Below are positions 51,419-60,287 of a stretch of DNA of 64,000 nucleotides, in pieces. The stretch is from Chitinophaga sp. LS1. Lineage in GTDB: Bacteria > Bacteroidota > Bacteroidia > Chitinophagales > Chitinophagaceae. A model generated the notes under the pieces. It saw only the letters and a list, made by a program, of their open reading frames with translations, ran no database searches and was not told the DNA's origin. Every line of letters starts with the position of its first letter. Position 1 is the first letter of the stretch. The stretch lies in assembly GCF_034274695.1 (NCBI RefSeq), contig NZ_CP128362.1, positions 6,636,501-6,700,500 on the forward strand, in the 5' to 3' direction. The position numbers were made by a program, and so were the translations under genes.

Positions 51419-51910
51419 ATGCAATTCAGAAACGCCACCACCCACGACATGCCGGCTATCGTAGCCATCTACAACAGCACCATCGCCGGCCGTATGGTCA
51501 CCGCCGACACAGAACCTGTATCCGTAGAAAGCCGCATGCCCTGGTTCAATGTTCACAACCCGGAAAAACGCCCGCTATGGGTAGTAGAAGAAAATGGAAT
51601 CATGATAGGCTGGGTGAGCTTCCAGTCCTTTTATGGCCGGCCGGCCTACGACGGTACCGCCGAAATCAGTATCTATTTAGATGAGCGTCAACGAGGTAAG
51701 GGTTATGGCAAAAAAATACTGGAATACGCCATGGCACAATGCCCGTCCATCGGCATAAAATCACTGCTGGGATTTATCTTCTCCCACAATGAGCCAAGTA
51801 TCAAATTATTTGAGAAACTGGGTTTCACTTCCTGGGCACATCTGCCCAACATCGCCGTATTGGATGGCGTAGAAAGAAGCCTGGATATTTTAGGAAAGCG
51901 GATTTACTAA
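51419..51910 (+). CDS. GNAT N-acetyltransferase, phosphinothricin acetyltransferase-like
   Basis: 163 residues. MQFRNATTHDMPAIVAIYNS start, AEISIYLDERQRGKGYGKKI (acetyl-CoA loop QRGKGYG), FIFSHNEPSIKLFEKLGFTS and a WAHLPNIAVLDG end, which are typical of Pat/Bar-like enzymes acetylating amino groups of small compounds. A minisatellite lies immediately upstream; the end overlaps the sufR-like gene by 21 bp, convergent. Confidence 0.9.
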   Translation: MQFRNATTHDMPAIVAIYNSTIAGRMVTADTEPVSVESRMPWFNVHNPEKRPLWVVEENGIMIGWVSFQSFYGRPAYDGTAEISIYLDERQRGKGYGKKILEYAMAQCPSIGIKSLLGFIFSHNEPSIKLFEKLGFTSWAHLPNIAVLDGVERSLDILGKRIY

Positions 51911-52549
51911 GACGACAATCTTATATACACACCTGCGGGCGCCGCTGATAATATGGTCAGCGCGCTCGACCTCCACCCCGTCACCCATCAGGTTTTTAAA
52001 GGTTTTGAGTTCTGATTTACAGATGTTTGCGCAGTTAATAGCAGCATTACAGATCGGACAGTGGTTTTCTATAAAGAAATATCCCCCTTCCCCATCTTCT
52101 GCCCACTCCGCCAGGTATCCTTCCCGGGTACGCAGGGCAGCAAATGCTTCCAGCTTATCTGCTACCTCCGTAATGCCTGACAGGGCATTAAAATATTTTT
52201 CATTCTGCTGCTGTTCCCTGGCGGCAACAACTTTATCGAGGGCATCTTCGCCCAGCTCCACCCTGATCGTCTCTAATAATTGTAAGGTAAATTCTGCATG
52301 CGTATCAGGAAAATGAGCATGCCCCACCGGTGTCAGATCCCATATCTGTACCGGACGTCCAACTCCCTTTGATGTCGTTACCGACATCACCAGTCCTTCT
52401 TCTGCCAGTTTCAGCAGTTGCAGCCGGGCGCCTTCTCCTGTTATATTCAAAGCAGCCGCCAGCATAGCGGCCGACTGAGGCCCCTTCGTTTTCAGTAACT
52501 GCAAAAATCTATCTGCAGTCGCTTTCGTGATGGGTTTATAATTTTCCAA
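51890..52549 (-). CDS. sufR: SufR-like Fe-S-binding transcriptional regulator
   Basis: 219 residues from a TTG at 52549; a longer frame from 52669 adds 40 residues without domain character and would overlap the suf promoter. Winged HTH LLKTKGPQSAAMLAAALNIT then GEGARLQLLKLAEEGLV; C-terminal Cys set HCPICNAAINCANIC and GARRCVYKI, as in SufR where three Cys hold a 4Fe-4S cluster. SufR represses suf genes when clusters are plentiful. It is divergent from the suf operon, with a TTGT-N5-ACAA site at the shared promoter. TTG start is an inference. Confidence 0.8.
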   Translation of the reverse strand: MENYKPITKATADRFLQLLKTKGPQSAAMLAAALNITGEGARLQLLKLAEEGLVMSVTTSKGVGRPVQIWDLTPVGHAHFPDTHAEFTLQLLETIRVELGEDALDKVVAAREQQQNEKYFNALSGITEVADKLEAFAALRTREGYLAEWAEDGEGGYFFIENHCPICNAAINCANICKSELKTFKNLMGDGVEVERADHIISGARRCVYKIVVLVNPLS

Positions 52550-52557
52550 GTATTTAC

Positions 52558-52586
52558 TTGTTTTATTCTCAAATGTCGTAATTTTG
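52558..52586 (+). promoter_or_regulatory. suf operon promoter (TTG-N18-TAATTTTG)
   Basis: -33 TTG at 52558-52560, 18-nt spacer, -7 TAATTTTG at 52579-52586: the clearest full promoter in the window. It overlaps the possible sufR operator. Confidence 0.75.
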
Positions 52587-52596
52587 TGGGAGACAA
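52584..52596 (+). promoter_or_regulatory. possible SufR operator (TTGT-N5-ACAA)
   Basis: TTGTGGGAGACAA at 52584-52596 is an interrupted palindrome that covers the end of the -7 box and the expected start of transcription, where a bound repressor would block RNA polymerase. The half-sites are my reading, not a known motif for this phylum. Confidence 0.4.
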
Positions 52597-52671
52597 AAAA
52601 ATTTGTTGCGACAATCAACGAGCTCCACGGCCTAAAAGCCCTGAAGCTTAACAGTAAATAAAAGGACATAG

Positions 52672-53229
52672 ATGAACGTCTTGATCTTCAATGGAACGAT
52701 GGACACCGCTCCTTATACCACGGCTAACAGACTGTCTGCCTATTTTGAAGAACAGTTCCGCCAAAAAGGCTTCTCTACAGAAGTATTTAGTCCAAAAGGC
52801 GGTCACATACCGTTCTTTGAATATCCAAAAGGCGATATGCCTGAACCCGTAAAGGCCATGTGCGATGCGTTTTGCAAAGCAGATGTGCTCGTATGGCTGA
52901 CTCCCCTCTATCATGGAAGTATGACCGGGGTCATGAAAAATGCGCTGGACTGGTTAGAAATGACCAGCAAACTCAGTAATCCATATTTAACCGGAAAGGT
53001 CGTAGCTTTGGTGTCCTGGGGCGATGGTCATCAGGCCATGCAGGGTATCAACGCGATGGATTCCGTAGCGAAAGCATTGAGAGCGTGGGTATTACCCTAC
53101 TCCGTTCCCATCATGAAAGAACACCTGTATACCGCTGACGGTAAAGATTTTACCGCGCCATACAAGAATAAGTTCGATCGCCTGGTCTCTCTTTTAGGAG
53201 AAGCACAGGTTTTGAAACACATAAAGTAA
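52672..53229 (+). CDS. NADPH-dependent FMN reductase-like flavoprotein
   Basis: 185 residues. Flavodoxin-like fold: MNVLIFNGTMDTAPYTTANR (phosphate loop), VLVWLTPLYHGSMTGVMKNA then LDWLEM (FMN-binding), GKVVALVSWGDGH. First gene of the suf operon, which suggests an electron supply or iron-release role for cluster building (inference from context). Not the usual suf partner. Confidence 0.85.
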   Translation: MNVLIFNGTMDTAPYTTANRLSAYFEEQFRQKGFSTEVFSPKGGHIPFFEYPKGDMPEPVKAMCDAFCKADVLVWLTPLYHGSMTGVMKNALDWLEMTSKLSNPYLTGKVVALVSWGDGHQAMQGINAMDSVAKALRAWVLPYSVPIMKEHLYTADGKDFTAPYKNKFDRLVSLLGEAQVLKHIK

Positions 53230-53258
53230 TAGGTTCATATCATAAAAAAGGAAGCATT

Positions 53259-53588
53259 ATGATAACAGTATCAGATAAAGCTAGCTTATATATCAAGGAC
53301 TTGATGACCAAGGAAAACCATGCAGCTGACACCTTTGTTCGCGTAGGCGTAAAGGGAGGCGGTTGCTCAGGCCTGGAATATGTACTGAAATTTGAAGAGT
53401 CAGAAAAACAGGAAGGCGATCAAATCTTTGAAGATAAAGGTGTTAAGATAGTAGTACAGATGAAAAGCCTCTTGTATCTTTACGGCACAGAATTAGACTA
53501 TAGCGACGGTCTGAACGGTAAAGGGCTTTTCTTTAACAATCCAAATGCTACCCGTACATGTAGTTGTGGCGAGAGCTTCGCTGTATAA
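53259..53588 (+). CDS. sufA: A-type Fe-S carrier (IscA/SufA)
   Basis: 109 residues of the HesB fold. Cys ligands GGGCSGLEYVL (~Cys36) and TCSCGESF (Cys-x-Cys near 102-104) are the three that hold the cluster. It transfers clusters from the SufBCD scaffold to apoproteins. 29 nt after the flavoprotein. Confidence 0.95.
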   Translation: MITVSDKASLYIKDLMTKENHAADTFVRVGVKGGGCSGLEYVLKFEESEKQEGDQIFEDKGVKIVVQMKSLLYLYGTELDYSDGLNGKGLFFNNPNATRTCSCGESFAV

Positions 53589-53634
53589 TAATTAAATAAA
53601 AACAGCAGGCCAGCAACCTTAATTAATCCGGAAA

Positions 53635-55077
53635 ATGAGAAATAGCAACGAAATAATTGACGACATAGCCAACAAGGAATACGAGTTTGGCTTCACCACC
53701 GACATCGAGATGGAAATGGCACCCGTTGGCCTCAACGAGGATACCATTCGCTACATCTCAGCTAAAAAGGAAGAACCTGAATGGCTCCTTCAATGGCGCC
53801 TGAAGGCATTCGCTGCCTTCCAGAAAATGCAGTGGCCAGCATGGCAGCACTTTAAAATGCCGGAAATAGACCTGCAGAAGATCTCTTTCTATGCCGCTCC
53901 AAAAAGAAAATCATTAACCAGCCTGGATGAAGTTGATCCTGAAATCCTGGCTACCATGGAGAAGCTGGGTATCCCCCTGAATGAGCAGAAAGCGCTCTCC
54001 GGTGTGGCTGTGGACGTGGTGTTCGATAGCGTATCCGTTGCTACTACTTTCCGCGAAAAATTAGGTGAACTCGGTGTCATTTTCTGCTCCTTTGGCGAAG
54101 CAGTACGTGAACATCCAGAGCTGGTAAAAGAATACCTGGGTACCGTAGTTCCTCACTCTGACAACATCTTTGCCGCGCTGAATGCAGCAGTATTCTCCGA
54201 TGGCTCATTTGTATACATTCCAAAAGGCGTACGCTGTCCAATGGAACTGAGCACCTACTTCCGTATCAATGCGGAAAATACAGGTCAGTTCGAACGTACC
54301 CTCATCATCTGCGACGATAATGCCTACGTAAGTTATCTCGAAGGCTGTACGGCTCCACGCCGCGATGAAAACCAGCTGCACGCTGCAGTTGTGGAACTCA
54401 TTGCGCTGAACCATGCAGAGATCAAATACTCTACTGTTCAAAACTGGTATCCCGGTGATAAAGACGGTAAAGGTGGTATTTACAACTTCGTAACCAAACG
54501 TGGTATCTGTAAAGGAAATAGCAGCAAGATCTCCTGGACACAGGTAGAAACCGGCTCCGCTATCACCTGGAAATATCCAAGTGTGATCCTGCAGGGCGAT
54601 GATGCTGAAGGCGAATTCTATTCTGTAGCAGTAACCCGCAACAAGCAGATTGCTGATACCGGAACCAAAATATATCACCTGGGTCGCAACACCCGCAGCC
54701 GTATCATTTCAAAAGGTATTTCTGCAGGCACCAGTGATAATACCTATCGCGGTCTTGTACAGGTAGGTCCACGTGCTGCCAATGCACGTAACTTTACCCA
54801 GTGCGACTCCCTGCTCATAGGCGATCGCTGTGGCGCTCACACCTTCCCTTACATCGAATCAAAGAATAGCACCGCTACTGTAGAACACGAAGCGACTACT
54901 TCCAAGATCGGGGAAGACCAGATCTTCTACCTCAACCAACGTGGCATCAATACAGAACAGGCAGTAGCCCTCATCGTGAACGGTTATGCAAAGGAAGTAT
55001 TGAACCAGCTCCCAATGGAGTTCGCAGTAGAAGCGCAAAAACTGCTGTCCATTACACTTGAAGGTAGTGTAGGATAA
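53635..55077 (+). CDS. sufB: Fe-S cluster assembly protein SufB
   Basis: 480 residues. [19 protein letters not shown] start and [20 protein letters not shown] near the end. The beta-helix holds [39 protein letters not shown] and [20 protein letters not shown], with the Cys and Glu of the assembly site. Forms SufB-SufC2-SufD, where the cluster is built. Full length. Confidence 0.98.
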   Translation: MRNSNEIIDDIANKEYEFGFTTDIEMEMAPVGLNEDTIRYISAKKEEPEWLLQWRLKAFAAFQKMQWPAWQHFKMPEIDLQKISFYAAPKRKSLTSLDEVDPEILATMEKLGIPLNEQKALSGVAVDVVFDSVSVATTFREKLGELGVIFCSFGEAVREHPELVKEYLGTVVPHSDNIFAALNAAVFSDGSFVYIPKGVRCPMELSTYFRINAENTGQFERTLIICDDNAYVSYLEGCTAPRRDENQLHAAVVELIALNHAEIKYSTVQNWYPGDKDGKGGIYNFVTKRGICKGNSSKISWTQVETGSAITWKYPSVILQGDDAEGEFYSVAVTRNKQIADTGTKIYHLGRNTRSRIISKGISAGTSDNTYRGLVQVGPRAANARNFTQCDSLLIGDRCGAHTFPYIESKNSTATVEHEATTSKIGEDQIFYLNQRGINTEQAVALIVNGYAKEVLNQLPMEFAVEAQKLLSITLEGSVG

Positions 55078-55133
55078 CAGACAAGGAAAGATATATTATT
55101 TACAAAGCAAACAACAGAGAAACAAAACATATC

Positions 55134-55898
55134 ATGCTGACGATTAAAAATCTGCACGCAGAAGTAGACGGTAAGAAAATATTAAAGGGCCTGAACCTGG
55201 AAATCAAAGCTGGTGAGATGCATGCCATCATGGGACCTAACGGTGCCGGCAAAAGCTCCCTGGCTTCTGTGCTCGCTGGTCGTGAGAACTATACAGTGAC
55301 TGAAGGTGAAGTGATCTTCGACGGCAAAAACCTGCTGGACATGGCTCCTGAAGACCGCGCCCGTGAAGGTGTGTTCCTGGCATTCCAGTACCCTGTAGAA
55401 ATTCCAGGTGTATCTAACCTGAATTTCCTCAAGACTGCGCTGAACGAGATCAGAGCTTACCATAGCCTGCCTGCAATCGAAGCAAAGGAATTCCTGAAAC
55501 TGACCAAAGAGAAACAGCAGATGATGGACTTTAATGCTAACCTGATGAACCGCTCTCTGAATGAAGGTTTTTCCGGTGGTGAAAAGAAACGTAACGAAGT
55601 TTTCCAGATGGCTATGCTGGATCCTAAATTCGCTATCCTCGACGAAACTGACTCTGGTCTGGACATCGATGCGCTGCGTATTGTAGCAAGCGGTGTAAAC
55701 AAACTGCGTGCTGCTGACAAAGCATTCATGGTGATCACTCACTATCAACGTCTGCTCGATTATATCGTACCTGACTTTGTACACGTACTGGCTGATGGGG
55801 TGATCGTAAAAACAGGTAACAAAGACCTGGCGCTGGAACTGGAAGAAAAGGGCTACGACTGGCTGAAAGAAGATGTACATCAGAAAGAATCGGTATAA
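55134..55898 (+). CDS. sufC: Fe-S assembly ATPase SufC
   Basis: 254 residues. ABC ATPase with Walker A GPNGAGKSSL, signature FSGGEKKRNE, Walker B FAILDETDSGLD and H-loop ITHYQR. SufC energises SufB/SufD. Between sufB and sufD, as usual. Confidence 0.98.
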   Translation: MLTIKNLHAEVDGKKILKGLNLEIKAGEMHAIMGPNGAGKSSLASVLAGRENYTVTEGEVIFDGKNLLDMAPEDRAREGVFLAFQYPVEIPGVSNLNFLKTALNEIRAYHSLPAIEAKEFLKLTKEKQQMMDFNANLMNRSLNEGFSGGEKKRNEVFQMAMLDPKFAILDETDSGLDIDALRIVASGVNKLRAADKAFMVITHYQRLLDYIVPDFVHVLADGVIVKTGNKDLALELEEKGYDWLKEDVHQKESV

Positions 55899-55936
55899 GT
55901 TTTTAACTCAGGCAATCGGTCTATAGATTTCAACAC

Positions 55937-57262
55937 ATGACTAGCGATATCAATAAATCATTTTACGACTTTATATCCAACGGGATGCCGGGTCCTGAAC
56001 AGCAGGTAGACGTGAACAACGCCATCCTGCCTGCGCGTAAAGAGGCGTTTAGCCGCTTTCGCTCCCTGGGCCTTCCAACCCTCAAAACTGAAGAATGGCG
56101 CTATACTAACATACAGCGCTATCTGAAAGATGTATTCACCCTGGCAGAAGAAGAGCTATCAACTGTAACTGCCGAACAACTGCGCGGCGCGAGCATTCCT
56201 AAACTGGACAGCTATACTGCTGTACTGGTAAACGGACGCCTGCAACCGGAGTTGTCCCAACTACCTGCTGATGGAAAGATCACTATTTCCAAAATCAGCG
56301 ATGCCGCCGGGAATGCTCAACTCCAGGCATGGTTCGATAAACACCCTCACCTGCAAAAACAACCTTTTGCAGCCCTCAATGCAGCCTTCTTTGCCGATGG
56401 TCTGTTCATTGAAGCAGGTGTAAACGCCAGCCTCGATAAACCACTGCACATCATTCATGTATATACAGCCGCTGTAAACGCTTTTATTCAGCCCCGCCAC
56501 CTGGTGATACTGCATAAAAGCGCTACCCTCGAAATCATCGAGAGCTCAGTAGGTCTGAACAAAGAAGCGATCACATTTGTGAACAGCGTAACGGAAGTAG
56601 TACTGGAAGAGAACGCGGAACTCTGGCATTACAATGTACAGAGCACTATTAAAAATAGCCGCCACATCTACCACACCTCTGCCCTGCAGAAAGCTGACAG
56701 CCGCTACCATCACTTCAACTTCACCCTGCCTGCAGCTGAGCTTACGCGCAATAACCTGAGCGTGGCACTGACCGGCAGCAATACAGAGACCAACCTGCAT
56801 GGCCTCTTCCTCGCTACCGAACAGCAGCATGTAGATAACCATACCTTCGTGGACCACCAGGTACCCAATTGTAACAGTAATGAACTGTACAAAGGCGTAC
56901 TGCTGGATAATGCCAAAGGTGTTTTTACCGGCAAGATCATGGTTCACCAGGATGCGCAGAAAACAAACGCTTTCCAGCAGAATAATAACCTGCTGATGAG
57001 CGAAAAGGCAAATATCAACTCACAGCCACAGCTGGAAATATATGCTGACGACGTGAAGTGTAGCCACGGTTTTACCGTAGGCCGCTTTAGCGAAGAAGCA
57101 TTGTTCTACCTCCGCTCCCGTGGTATTGGTGCTGAAGCTGCCAAAACACTCATGGTAAATGCATTTGCTTTTGATATTACCGACCAGGTACATATCCCTG
57201 CATTACAGGAGTTCCTCTCCGATAAGATCCGCAGGTATGTAACCGGCGCTATCAATAATTAA
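55937..57262 (+). CDS. sufD: Fe-S cluster assembly protein SufD
   Basis: 441 residues, related to SufB: LPTLKTEEWRYTNIQRYL at the N-terminus, FQQNNNLLMSEKANINSQPQ, then LEIYADDVKCSHGFTVGRF and RSRGIGAEAAKTLMVNAFAF. The conserved His of the second cluster ligand is in KCSHG. Partner of SufB. Confidence 0.97.
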   Translation: MTSDINKSFYDFISNGMPGPEQQVDVNNAILPARKEAFSRFRSLGLPTLKTEEWRYTNIQRYLKDVFTLAEEELSTVTAEQLRGASIPKLDSYTAVLVNGRLQPELSQLPADGKITISKISDAAGNAQLQAWFDKHPHLQKQPFAALNAAFFADGLFIEAGVNASLDKPLHIIHVYTAAVNAFIQPRHLVILHKSATLEIIESSVGLNKEAITFVNSVTEVVLEENAELWHYNVQSTIKNSRHIYHTSALQKADSRYHHFNFTLPAAELTRNNLSVALTGSNTETNLHGLFLATEQQHVDNHTFVDHQVPNCNSNELYKGVLLDNAKGVFTGKIMVHQDAQKTNAFQQNNNLLMSEKANINSQPQLEIYADDVKCSHGFTVGRFSEEALFYLRSRGIGAEAAKTLMVNAFAFDITDQVHIPALQEFLSDKIRRYVTGAINN

Positions 57263-57288
57263 TTCCGTAAGAAATTACGATCTTTGCA

Positions 57289-57322
57289 GGAGGTCATGTC
57301 GTCTTAGTATGACATGACCTCC
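57289..57322 (+). promoter_or_regulatory. intra-operon hairpin between sufD and sufS
   Basis: GGAGGTCATGTC (57289-57300) and GACATGACCTCC (57311-57322), 12 bp perfect, 10-nt loop. It includes an AGGAGG and covers a possible ATG at 57314, so it could set a lower rate for the downstream genes or protect the upstream mRNA end. Confidence 0.55.
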
Positions 57323-57343
57323 GTCTTTTCAAAATTGAATAAT

Positions 57344-58591
57344 ATGGCACACGTTCCAGATATCGCTGCACCGGCATTAGATATAGATAAGATCAGAAAG
57401 GATTTCCCGCTGTTGCAGGAAAAGGTGTATGGTAAACCGCTTGTATATCTTGATAATTCAGCTACGACCCAAAAGCCACAGGTAGTGCTGGATACGCTGG
57501 AGCAATATTATAAGCAATACAATAGTAATGTGCATCGTGGGGTGCACCACCTGAGCCAGGTGGCTTCTGAAGCGTATGAAGGCGCCCGTCATATCATTGC
57601 AGGTTTTATCAATGCACAGGAGCATGAAGAAGTGATCTTTACCAAAGGAACCACCGATAGCATCAACCTGATCGCAAATGTATTTGGCAGAGGCATCATT
57701 AAGCCTGGTGATGAAGTGATTGTGTCTGCAATGGAACACCATTCCAATATCGTTCCCTGGCAGATTATGTGTGAAGACAGAGGAGCTGTGTTGAAAGTGA
57801 TTCCGATGGATGAGAATGGGGAGTTGATCATGAGTGAATACACGAACCTGCTCTCTGATAAAACGAAGATTGTGAGTGTGGCATATGTATCTAATTCATT
57901 AGGTACCGTGAACCCGGTGCGTGACATTATCGCACAGGCACATGCGCGCAATATTCCTGTGATGCTGGATGCCGCACAGGCTATTCAACATATGCCGCTG
58001 GATGTACAGGAACTGGATGCTGATTTCATCGCATTTTCAGGGCATAAATTGTATGGTCCGACCGGTATTGGTATCTTGTATGGTAAGAGAGAATGGTTGG
58101 ATAAACTGCCTCCTTACCAGGGCGGTGGCGATATGATCAAGACCGTTACATTTGCAAAGACGACTTACAATGAATTGCCATTTAAATTTGAAGCAGGTAC
58201 CCCTGATATCAGTGGGGCGATCGCTTTGGGTGCGGCAGTGAAATATGTGCAGGAGATTGGGATAGAAAATATTCATGCGTACGAGGAGCAATTGGTGAAC
58301 TATGCAGTGGAGCAATTATCTACCGTAGAAGGGCTGCGATTCATTGGGAATCCCAAGCATAGATCTGGTGCAATTTCGTTTTTAGTGGGTGCAATCCATC
58401 CGTATGACCTGGGTGAGTTGCTGGATAAGCAGGGCGTGGCGATCAGAACGGGACACCATTGTGCAGAGCCGGTGATGGATTTCTTTTGCATTCCGGGTAC
58501 GGTGAGAGCGAGTTTTGCAATGTATACAAATAAGGAAGATATTGACAGACTGGTGGTGGCGATCAATCGCGCTGCGGGAATGTTGAGATAA
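57344..58591 (+). CDS. sufS: cysteine desulfurase SufS
   Basis: 415 residues from the ATG at 57344, chosen because the ATG at 57314 is inside a hairpin arm. Class V aminotransferase fold: VYLDNSATTQKP start, HHSNIVPWQ, SGHKLYGPTGIG (PLP lysine), RTGHHCAEPVMD (persulfide Cys). It removes sulfur from cysteine and hands it to SufE. Full length. Confidence 0.96.
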   Translation: MAHVPDIAAPALDIDKIRKDFPLLQEKVYGKPLVYLDNSATTQKPQVVLDTLEQYYKQYNSNVHRGVHHLSQVASEAYEGARHIIAGFINAQEHEEVIFTKGTTDSINLIANVFGRGIIKPGDEVIVSAMEHHSNIVPWQIMCEDRGAVLKVIPMDENGELIMSEYTNLLSDKTKIVSVAYVSNSLGTVNPVRDIIAQAHARNIPVMLDAAQAIQHMPLDVQELDADFIAFSGHKLYGPTGIGILYGKREWLDKLPPYQGGGDMIKTVTFAKTTYNELPFKFEAGTPDISGAIALGAAVKYVQEIGIENIHAYEEQLVNYAVEQLSTVEGLRFIGNPKHRSGAISFLVGAIHPYDLGELLDKQGVAIRTGHHCAEPVMDFFCIPGTVRASFAMYTNKEDIDRLVVAINRAAGMLR

Positions 58592-58692
58592 ATATCAGAG
58601 TTGAGATAATTTCAGAAAGGAGTTTTCTTAGAAGAAAATTCTCTCCTGAATTTACATGCCGGTATTCGGCCGGATTTTATTAAACAGGAAGT

Positions 58693-59118
58693 ATGACGAT
58701 CAACGAAAAACAAGACGAGCTCATTTCTGACTTCTCCTTTATGGATGAATGGATGGATAAGTATGAATACATTATCCAGCTTGGTAAGGATCTGCCACTG
58801 ATAGACCCGAAATATAAAACAGACGATAACCTCATCAAAGGTTGCCAGTCACAGGTATGGCTGCATACTGACCTGGTAGATGGTAAACTCATTTTCACAG
58901 CAGACAGTGATGCCGTGATCACAAAAGGATTGGTGAGTTTATTGGTAGGTGTATTATCCGGCCACACGCCAAAGGAAATTGCCGAATCTGAAATTTATTT
59001 TATCGACGAAATTGGCCTGCGCAGCCACTTGTCTCCTACCCGCTCCAATGGTTTGCTGAGCATGCTTAAGCAAATGAAAATATACGGATTAGCTTACCAG
59101 GTAAAATCGCAACAATGA
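58693..59118 (+). CDS. sufE: sulfur acceptor protein SufE
   Basis: 141 residues. DEWMDKYEYIIQLGKDLPLI, NLIKGCQSQVWL (Cys that receives the persulfide), LVGVLSGHTPKEI. Boosts SufS and carries sulfur to SufBCD. The following gene starts 4 nt inside its end. Confidence 0.96.
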   Translation: MTINEKQDELISDFSFMDEWMDKYEYIIQLGKDLPLIDPKYKTDDNLIKGCQSQVWLHTDLVDGKLIFTADSDAVITKGLVSLLVGVLSGHTPKEIAESEIYFIDEIGLRSHLSPTRSNGLLSMLKQMKIYGLAYQVKSQQ

Positions 59119-59417
59119 ACTTAAGAGATCAGATAGAGGATGTACTGAAGACAGTATATGATCCTGAAATTCCGGTGAATATATGGGAACTGGGATTGAT
59201 TTATGAAATCAGGATTAATGATGATAACAGAGTAGGGATTACAATGACGCTGACAGCCCCTGCCTGCCCGGTAGCGGGAGATATTGTACGTGAGGTAGAC
59301 GAGAAGGTAAAAGCGGTGGAAGGTGTGACAGATTGTGATGTGACGCTTACTTTTGAACCTGCGTGGAATAGGGATATGATGAGTGAAGAGGCGAAACTGG
59401 AATTAGGTTTTATGTAA
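59115..59417 (+). CDS. sufT: SufT / DUF59 metal-sulfur cluster factor
   Basis: 100 residues of the MIP18/PaaD-like fold: VYDPEIPVNIWELGLIYEIR (hallmark DPEIPVNIxxLGLIY) and TAPACPVAGDIVREVDEKV with the conserved Cys. Needed for maturation of some Fe-S proteins. Overlaps sufE by 4 nt (ATGA). Confidence 0.93.
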   Translation: MNLRDQIEDVLKTVYDPEIPVNIWELGLIYEIRINDDNRVGITMTLTAPACPVAGDIVREVDEKVKAVEGVTDCDVTLTFEPAWNRDMMSEEAKLELGFM

Positions 59418-59423
59418 TATTGA

Positions 59424-59536
59424 AATTGGCAGAGCTGACCCAAAAGGGTACGCCTCTCGGGTAGGTGATGGAGCCGAAATTGCTCTTACGCAATTCTGAA
59501 CGCGTTCATTTTACTTTTTAGTCAGCTCCGCCAATT
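59424..59536 (+). ncRNA. candidate structured RNA or attenuator after suf
   Basis: AATTGGCAGAGCTGAC (59424-59439) pairs with GTCAGCTCCGCCAATT (59521-59536) over 16 nt with one mismatch, enclosing 81 nt that contain at least two smaller hairpins (ACCC-AAAA-GGGT; AATTGC-TCTTAC-GCAATT). A T-tract follows. It could be the suf terminator with a large structured head or a separate small RNA. No known family recognised. Confidence 0.45.
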
Positions 59537-59538
59537 TT

Positions 59539-60165
59539 TTATTTAGCCTCTTTCAATATATACCTTTGATTATCTTTTTTCAATGCGTATCTGATGGTCT
59601 TTAATTGTTTACCATCAGGAAATTTCCTCACTAAATAATGCTGCTGAATAAAAAAGGTATCCCTTCCATTATATCCTGGAATACTATCTTTATCTACATC
59701 CCCCGAGAAGATTCTTACCGCTTTGTGTTGTATAAAAGTCAATCCATACACACTGCCCTCCGCATCTGTTCCATCTGATTTTGTAAATGCAAACACTTCC
59801 GGATTACCATCCCCATCCAGGTCACTTACGTCCATATTGGTTACTTTCCCCTTCACATCATATATCACCGTACTATCCGGCGCAGGTTTTGTCGTATCCC
59901 CTCTCAGGTCCTGTGAAGAGATCATGAGTGATCGCCCTGATCCATCTCCACTTACTTTCACCACAAATTTATAATTCCCTTTTACCATCACACCCGAACT
60001 CCGCAGTCCTTCTGCAGTCTTAAACTGCTGTGCCTGCGTTGCGATATCCTCACTACCGGGGGTTCCCTGTTGTTTCTCATCCGCCATCTGGTCCGAAGTC
60101 TTTACAGGGTTATTACAGGCTATGGCAGATATTATTATGATTCCGAAAAGTTGTAGAGCTTTCAT
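59539..60165 (-). CDS. lipoprotein, unknown function
   Basis: 208 residues from the ATG at 60165 (longer frame starts before the lipobox). MKALQLFGIIIISAIAC is a lipoprotein signal. The mature part has GNYKFVVKVSGDGSGRSLMI, DVSDLDGDGNPEVFAFTKSD (Asp-rich, calcium-like loop) and a C-terminal basic tail. Slight resemblance to PliI-type lysozyme inhibitors is too weak to name it. Confidence 0.7.
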   Translation of the reverse strand: MKALQLFGIIIISAIACNNPVKTSDQMADEKQQGTPGSEDIATQAQQFKTAEGLRSSGVMVKGNYKFVVKVSGDGSGRSLMISSQDLRGDTTKPAPDSTVIYDVKGKVTNMDVSDLDGDGNPEVFAFTKSDGTDAEGSVYGLTFIQHKAVRIFSGDVDKDSIPGYNGRDTFFIQQHYLVRKFPDGKQLKTIRYALKKDNQRYILKEAK

Positions 60166-60228
60166 CCTGATTACGTTTATAATTATGTGCAACAAGGATA
60201 ATGCCATCACCACTCATCCATTAGCTGT

Positions 60229-60258
60229 TTGATATGTAATGGTAAAATTTTATATTTG
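60229..60258 (+). promoter_or_regulatory. promoter (TTG-N19-TATATTTG)
   Basis: -33 TTG at 60229-60231, 19-nt spacer, -7 TATATTTG at 60251-60258, 29 nt before the ATG at 60288. A full match to the Bacteroidota consensus. Confidence 0.7.
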
Positions 60259-60287
60259 CCCCTATCAATTGACGATTGCGAACTAAT

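Noticed and set aside
59424..59536. tmRNA or 6S RNA
   Set aside because: No tRNA-like end, no tag frame and no 6S-like open bubble that I can see.
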